Source: JABHCC01 sp964444375 (GTDB taxonomy: Bacteria; Bacteroidota; Bacteroidia; Bacteroidales; UBA12481). Taken from it: a stretch of DNA of 37,132 nt. The stretch's first letter is position 1, and every line of letters begins with the position of its first letter. Shown here one piece after another: positions 33,199 to 37,132 of this stretch. The notes below the pieces were generated by a model that had not been told where the DNA came from, searched no databases, and saw only the letters and a program-made list of their open reading frames with translations. The stretch is from positions 1-37,132 of the forward strand of contig CAYUGX010000009.1 of assembly GCA_964444375.1 (NCBI GenBank), in the 5' to 3' direction. Both the position numbers and the translations under genes were made by a program.

Positions 33199-35042
33199 TT
33201 CCACAACATCACCCGATTATCATACAGGGTAGGAATGATCAACACCTGATCTTCTTCAACCCATTTGAAATCGGCTAAATTGATGCCGGGTGTTCTGGTA
33301 TTCAATATTTCTTCTACCCTACCGGATGGGTCCATCTCGTACAAACTACCCTGCCAGTCGCCGAAGAGGATGTGTCCGGATGCTGTTACCTGGATGCCAT
33401 CCATTACAGCCCCCGGGAAGACGGTGTGTAAAACCTGGCTCTCCTGGTCTTGGAGATCAACCGATAGCAGTGCCGGGTAGCCTGAACAGCCTACTAAAAT
33501 GCGGTCTTTCTGAACATACAATCCATTGGGTTGAATGAGAGCCCCGCCTTGCATCCAAACGATGGCCTGATCATTTGCAATTTTATAAATCACATTTCGC
33601 CGGCTATCAGATACATAATACTCGTCCTTCTCCGCATGCCCTGTAATGTCATTCGGGAACAAGGCCCCGGGCAGGGCAATGCGTCGCAGAATCTTGCCGG
33701 TTTCAGTATTGACGACCGCCACATTCTGACGTTCGACAACAAATAATTCATTCCCATCAAGGAATAATCCGGTAGGGGAAAACAAACCCACGGCCCAGTC
33801 TTTATTAATCAATTCACCTTCAGCCGAAATGAGTGAGATGGATTCTGTGGGCCTTCTCAGATTATTGGAGACATAGATCACCTGCCGGATGGGATCGTAT
33901 TCTGCCGATTCTGGATAGTCAAGTTGTTTATCTAGTTCCCATTGCATGGATAAGTGTGGACTGTGGTCAATGCTTTCGGATTCGACGACCTGAAAGCCCC
34001 ATCCACCCATGTTTTCGCCAACCATGAGCAGGAGCTCATTGTCTCCAGCAAGCAGAGGAAGTTGAATCTCATCATTGTAGCCAATCACACCTGAGAATCC
34101 TGGATCTCGACTTCTGAAAGCGCTGTTACCGGTAAAAATAGCCTGGCCATTGAGGAAAACAGTGACAAAGTCACTGTAGCCAACGCTGATGCGTTTAACA
34201 CCAGCTTCCTGGGCAAATAGACTTGTTTTAGCCAGCGACCAGCCGGGCTGAACGGGATTTCTGGTCAATTCACGGGTCAGATTAACCAGCCCCGATGGAT
34301 CGGCCAGCACCTTTTTCCATTCAAGAGATTTTGTGATCACTTCATCAGGTAGGGTATAGGGATCGACCAGGTTACCTGTAATGGGCGTGCTAATTTCCCA
34401 CACTTTTATAATACCGGGAACAGGCGGTTTTGGCGTACTTGGCTCCAGTTTGGGATCGTCACTGGAGTAGGAGAAATTGGCGAAATAGGCCGTACCATTG
34501 GATGGACCATAGCCCCCAATTCGGCCCCCTTTTACGGCTTGTTCCAGCTGATGGATGACCAGGCTAGCCTGAGGCCTGTCACCAACGTAAACCTGTGCTT
34601 TCGAACCGGATACCTCAATTTTCAATTGTACCCATTCTTTGGCCGGCATCACAACTTCTTTGGTATAGCCCTCGCCATGATACAGCTGCCAGCAGCTCAC
34701 ATTGTGAAACACCGGTGTGTATTGCAGGGCATCGAAGTGCATGCCATCCAGTTTATGTGGTCGTATGTAAAACAACTCATAGTTGCCCCCATCCTGCATC
34801 CTGAAAAAGATACCAGGGAAAGAGCGCTGACCGGTGACGAAAACATCAACTTCAATGGTACCATTCAGAAATTCGACATCTTTCAGCATTGCATTCCCCA
34901 TGTAGGCTTGCTGACCTTCTTTTTCGATGGCCTGGCCACCCATAAGTTGCCAGTTATCAGTGGTAAAGGGGATGGTTTGAGCCTGCAAACCAAAAACGGT
35001 CAAAAAGACTAGGCATATAAGAATAATCTGTTGTTTGTTCAT
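33180..35042 (-). CDS. Exported jelly-roll plus beta-propeller protein
   Basis: The 620-residue protein has a signal peptide (MNKQQIILICLVFLTVFGLQA). The first domain (about 25-200) is a concanavalin-like jelly roll as in DUF1080 proteins: FLNGTIEVDVFVTGQRSFPG, FFRMQDGGNYELFYIRPH and GGRIGGYGPSNGTAYFANFS. A middle part (about 215-370) has a galactose-binding-like KRISVGYSDFVTVFLNGQAI block. The C-terminal 240 residues are an NHL/SMP-30-like six-bladed propeller: FSPTGLFLDGNELFVVERQN, FPNDITGHAEKDEYYVSDSR and QPNGLYVQKDRILVGCSG. It is probably periplasmic or surface exposed and may bind or cleave a carbohydrate. No active-site residues can be named. Confidence 0.78.
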   Translation of the reverse strand: MNKQQIILICLVFLTVFGLQAQTIPFTTDNWQLMGGQAIEKEGQQAYMGNAMLKDVEFLNGTIEVDVFVTGQRSFPGIFFRMQDGGNYELFYIRPHKLDGMHFDALQYTPVFHNVSCWQLYHGEGYTKEVVMPAKEWVQLKIEVSGSKAQVYVGDRPQASLVIHQLEQAVKGGRIGGYGPSNGTAYFANFSYSSDDPKLEPSTPKPPVPGIIKVWEISTPITGNLVDPYTLPDEVITKSLEWKKVLADPSGLVNLTRELTRNPVQPGWSLAKTSLFAQEAGVKRISVGYSDFVTVFLNGQAIFTGNSAFRSRDPGFSGVIGYNDEIQLPLLAGDNELLLMVGENMGGWGFQVVESESIDHSPHLSMQWELDKQLDYPESAEYDPIRQVIYVSNNLRRPTESISLISAEGELINKDWAVGLFSPTGLFLDGNELFVVERQNVAVVNTETGKILRRIALPGALFPNDITGHAEKDEYYVSDSRRNVIYKIANDQAIVWMQGGALIQPNGLYVQKDRILVGCSGYPALLSVDLQDQESQVLHTVFPGAVMDGIQVTASGHILFGDWQGSLYEMDPSGRVEEILNTRTPGINLADFKWVEEDQVLIIPTLYDNRVMLWNYLLNK

Positions 35043-35058
35043 GATTTAGGCTTTGAAG

Positions 35059-35066
35059 TAAAGATA
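35059..35066 (-). promoter_or_regulatory. Possible -7 element of the jelly-roll/propeller gene
   Basis: On the minus strand TATCTTTA lies 16 bases before the start codon at 35042, one base off TAnnTTTG. No clear -33 partner. Confidence 0.25.
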
Positions 35067-35122
35067 GCAAATCCAGGCTTCCGCTTTGCCTCTCGCACTT
35101 CCACATTTTCCATCTACTCTAT

Positions 35123-35130
35123 TATATTTG
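35123..35130 (+). promoter_or_regulatory. Perfect Bacteroidota -7 element ahead of the TetM-like gene
   Basis: TATATTTG matches the TAnnTTTG consensus exactly. Transcription would begin near 35137, after the TTG codon at 35086, so translation should start at TTG 35140 or GTG 35149. No convincing TTTG is seen at the -33 spacing. Confidence 0.4.
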
Positions 35131-35148
35131 CGAATCAAATTGGTTGAA

Positions 35149-37107
35149 GTGGACTCAATTCGAAACATCGGTATCCTGGCGCATGTAGATGCGGGCAAAA
35201 CAAGCCTTACCGAAAATCTCCTGTTTGCCGGGGGTGTAACAAGAACCATGGGATCTGTTGATCGGGGGACCGCCCTGACTGACTCACTGGCGGTTGAACG
35301 CCAACGTGGGGTATCGGTACGATCAGCTGCAAACACCCTAATGTGGAAAGGTCATCAAATCAATCTGATAGACACACCAGGTCATACCGATTTCTTCGGA
35401 GAAGTGGATCGGGTGCTGAGTGTACTTGATGCCGCTATAATCCTGGTTTCAACGGTAGAAGGCCTGCAATCATCTCTTTATTTACTCACTGAAGCCCTGC
35501 GCTATTATCAAGTTCCGGTGATGCTATTCCTGAACAAAATTGACAGACCCGGGTCTGATTTTGAACAGATCGTTGACCAACTAGACCGTGAACTCGGTTT
35601 GCAGCCCTTCGTGGTCAATGAGCCAAGGGATGAGGGAAGCTCCGATTGCCAGATCAATCATTCACCAGAAGCTCACCTCCATGAACGCAATATGGAGGCC
35701 ATAGCCGATCTCAATGAATCCTTTTTAAACCAGTATCTTGAAGGGCACCTTCCGGATGAAAGAACCATACAAAATCTGATAGCCCGATATACAAGCTCAC
35801 GGCAACTTTGTCCGGTATTCTCTGGATCGGCCAAATATTCGCTGGGAATCACAGAATTATTGGATGGCATAATCGACTATTTACCTCCCGCTAAATCTGA
35901 GTCCACCGCATTATCCGGCAGGGTATTTAAAATAGAATTCGATAAGGTACAAGGGCGGCTGGTACATGTGAGATTGTTTTCAGGGGAGCTGAAAACCCGA
36001 GATCTGGTTTTTAATCAACGCCTGAATAAGACCGAGAAAGTGTCACAGATTAAGAGGTGCAGCGGAAACAAGCTAGTCGATATCGGAAGTCTCACAGGTA
36101 GCGATATTGGCGTGATCTGTGGCTTTACCGAAGCACATCCGGGTGATGTGATCGGTGATCAGGATGTGGGTCGTGCCCCCAAGACCTTTCAGGAACCGGT
36201 TTTACAAACCAAAATTAAACCGGTTCAGAAAGCCCAGACATCAGCACTGGCTCAGGCACTTGAAATCATGACCATCGAGGATCCTCTAATTGGTTTTGAA
36301 TGGTACCGAAAAGAAGATGAAATGGTGCTGAAACTGATGGGAGCGGTTCAGGAAGAGATTGTACTGGCCATCCTGGAAGAACGTTTTCAGGTGGAGGCTA
36401 GTTGTGAGGCCACTACCGTTATTTATAAAGAAACACCCTTGACCAGGGCAAGTGGTTATGTCGAGTATACGATGCCAAAACCCTGCTGGGCTGTGATGAT
36501 ATTCGAGATTGAACCCCTGCCTGCCGGATCAGGAGTTGTGTATGAATCTACTTTGAGTGTCGATAAGATTCACCGCAAGTACCAAAATGAAGTAGAAGAA
36601 ACAGTGCCGATAGCCTTAAAACAAGGAATCAAGGGATGGGAGGTAACCGACGTGAAGATCACCCTGGTCGAAGGAGAGGATCATACCATGCATTCGAGAC
36701 CCGGTGATTTCATTCTGGCGACCCCCATGGGTGTCTTGCGTGCCCTGGAGAAAGCCGGCTCAACCTTGCTCGAGCCCATGTACGATTACACGCTACATTT
36801 TCTTGAAGGCCACTTGGGGGCTGTTACCAGCGAACTCACCAAAATCAGGGCCAGCTTTGAACCCCCGATTTTCGATGGAGAAGAAGTCAGGCTAAACGGT
36901 CAGATGCCAGTCGCCACTTCACAAGACTTTCCCCTTAAACTCAATTCCCTTTCCAGCGGCCGCGGAAGAATACGCCTGCAGTTCGGTGGTTATCAACCTT
37001 GTGCTGATGAAGATGGCGAAACCAGAGCCTACCGGGGCGTGAACCCCCTCGACGAAAGCCTTTGGATTCTGCACAAAAGAGGAGCCTACAAATCACATGA
37101 ACGCTAG
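35149..37107 (+). CDS. TetM/TetQ-like ribosome-protection translation GTPase
   Basis: From GTG 35149 the protein is 652 residues, matching the 640-655 of TetM/TetQ; the in-frame TTG at 35086 adds 21 unlikely residues. The GTPase domain is intact: AHVDAGKTS (11-19), DTPGHTDFF, NKIDRPG and a GSAK block. Domains II-V follow, with VYESTLSVDKIHRKYQNEVE in domain IV and SSGRGRIRLQFGGYQP at the end. Such proteins dislodge tetracycline from the ribosome, but the domain IV tip differs: where TetM has SPVSTPADF this protein has HTMHSRPGDF, so the residues that reach the drug site are not kept. It may be a housekeeping or differently specific factor. It ends 25 bases before the window edge. Confidence 0.85.
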   Translation: MDSIRNIGILAHVDAGKTSLTENLLFAGGVTRTMGSVDRGTALTDSLAVERQRGVSVRSAANTLMWKGHQINLIDTPGHTDFFGEVDRVLSVLDAAIILVSTVEGLQSSLYLLTEALRYYQVPVMLFLNKIDRPGSDFEQIVDQLDRELGLQPFVVNEPRDEGSSDCQINHSPEAHLHERNMEAIADLNESFLNQYLEGHLPDERTIQNLIARYTSSRQLCPVFSGSAKYSLGITELLDGIIDYLPPAKSESTALSGRVFKIEFDKVQGRLVHVRLFSGELKTRDLVFNQRLNKTEKVSQIKRCSGNKLVDIGSLTGSDIGVICGFTEAHPGDVIGDQDVGRAPKTFQEPVLQTKIKPVQKAQTSALAQALEIMTIEDPLIGFEWYRKEDEMVLKLMGAVQEEIVLAILEERFQVEASCEATTVIYKETPLTRASGYVEYTMPKPCWAVMIFEIEPLPAGSGVVYESTLSVDKIHRKYQNEVEETVPIALKQGIKGWEVTDVKITLVEGEDHTMHSRPGDFILATPMGVLRALEKAGSTLLEPMYDYTLHFLEGHLGAVTSELTKIRASFEPPIFDGEEVRLNGQMPVATSQDFPLKLNSLSSGRGRIRLQFGGYQPCADEDGETRAYRGVNPLDESLWILHKRGAYKSHER

Positions 37108-37132
37108 TTGCTTCCCTGCGCATGCTTGTACA

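Noticed and set aside
35086..35148. TTG start giving a 673-residue TetM-like protein
   Set aside because: The extra residues do not resemble the family N-terminus, and a perfect TATATTTG element at 35123 lies downstream of that codon. GTG 35149 gives the normal length.
35149..37107. Acquired tetracycline resistance gene
   Set aside because: No mobile-element context and the drug-site loop is not conserved; kept as TetM-like only.

Overview
The window reads as a Bacteroidota chromosome segment, from a draft or metagenome assembly since it holds a run of ten Ns. The basis is a C-terminal type IX secretion sorting domain on an exported protein, a DUF5916 outer-membrane protein, glycosidase families typical of the phylum (GH2, GH20, GH29, GH95, sialate O-acetylesterase), near absence of Shine-Dalgarno sites, and TAnnTTTG-like promoter elements. 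No rRNA, tRNA, CRISPR array, transposase or phage gene was seen.

Layout. Positions 1-1243 (minus) hold the 5' part of a GH2 beta-galactosidase-like lipoprotein gene. Positions 1312-3705 (minus) are a three-gene redox operon: tetraheme cytochrome c, Tat-exported four-cluster ferredoxin and NrfD-type quinol-interacting membrane subunit, with no catalytic subunit beside it. From 3764 to 14167 (plus) a nucleoid-associated protein gene is followed by a collinear nine-gene locus: pgsB/capB, pgsC/capC, a PgsW-like protein, a DUF6305-like exported protein, a multi-pass transporter, a 54-residue membrane protein, an AstE/aspartoacylase-fold metallohydrolase and two C69 dipeptidases. Next come a tandem double adenylate kinase, a solute-binding/Cache lipoprotein, a sialate O-acetylesterase, a T9SS-sorted beta-helix protein, a uroporphyrinogen-decarboxylase-family methyltransferase, a SAM methyltransferase, GH20, a frameshifted GH29, a STAS-like small protein, GH95, an NTF2-like protein, an M3 peptidase, a DUF5916 protein, a jelly-roll/beta-propeller protein and a TetM-like GTPase.

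How genes may work together. The 4827-14167 locus couples a gamma-glutamyl polymer ligase (PgsB with PgsC) to exported accessory proteins, a permease and three exported peptidases, while the usual PgsA/CapA is not in the window. I infer a make-and-recycle system for an envelope or extracellular gamma-linked glutamate polymer; the alternative is scavenging of gamma-glutamyl or N-acyl peptides. The glycosidases would together strip fucose, N-acetylhexosamine, galactose and O-acetyl-sialic acid from complex glycans, but they are scattered and no SusC/SusD pair is present.

The most unusual sequence-level feature is a family of degenerate heptanucleotide tandem repeats (once hexamers, once 12-mers) and GC-rich hairpins. 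They lie between genes (12451, 20986, 30834) and also, without breaking the frame, inside coding regions (GH2, capB, pgsW, GH20). An identical 20-base hairpin sequence occurs inside the GH2 gene and between the two dipeptidase genes.
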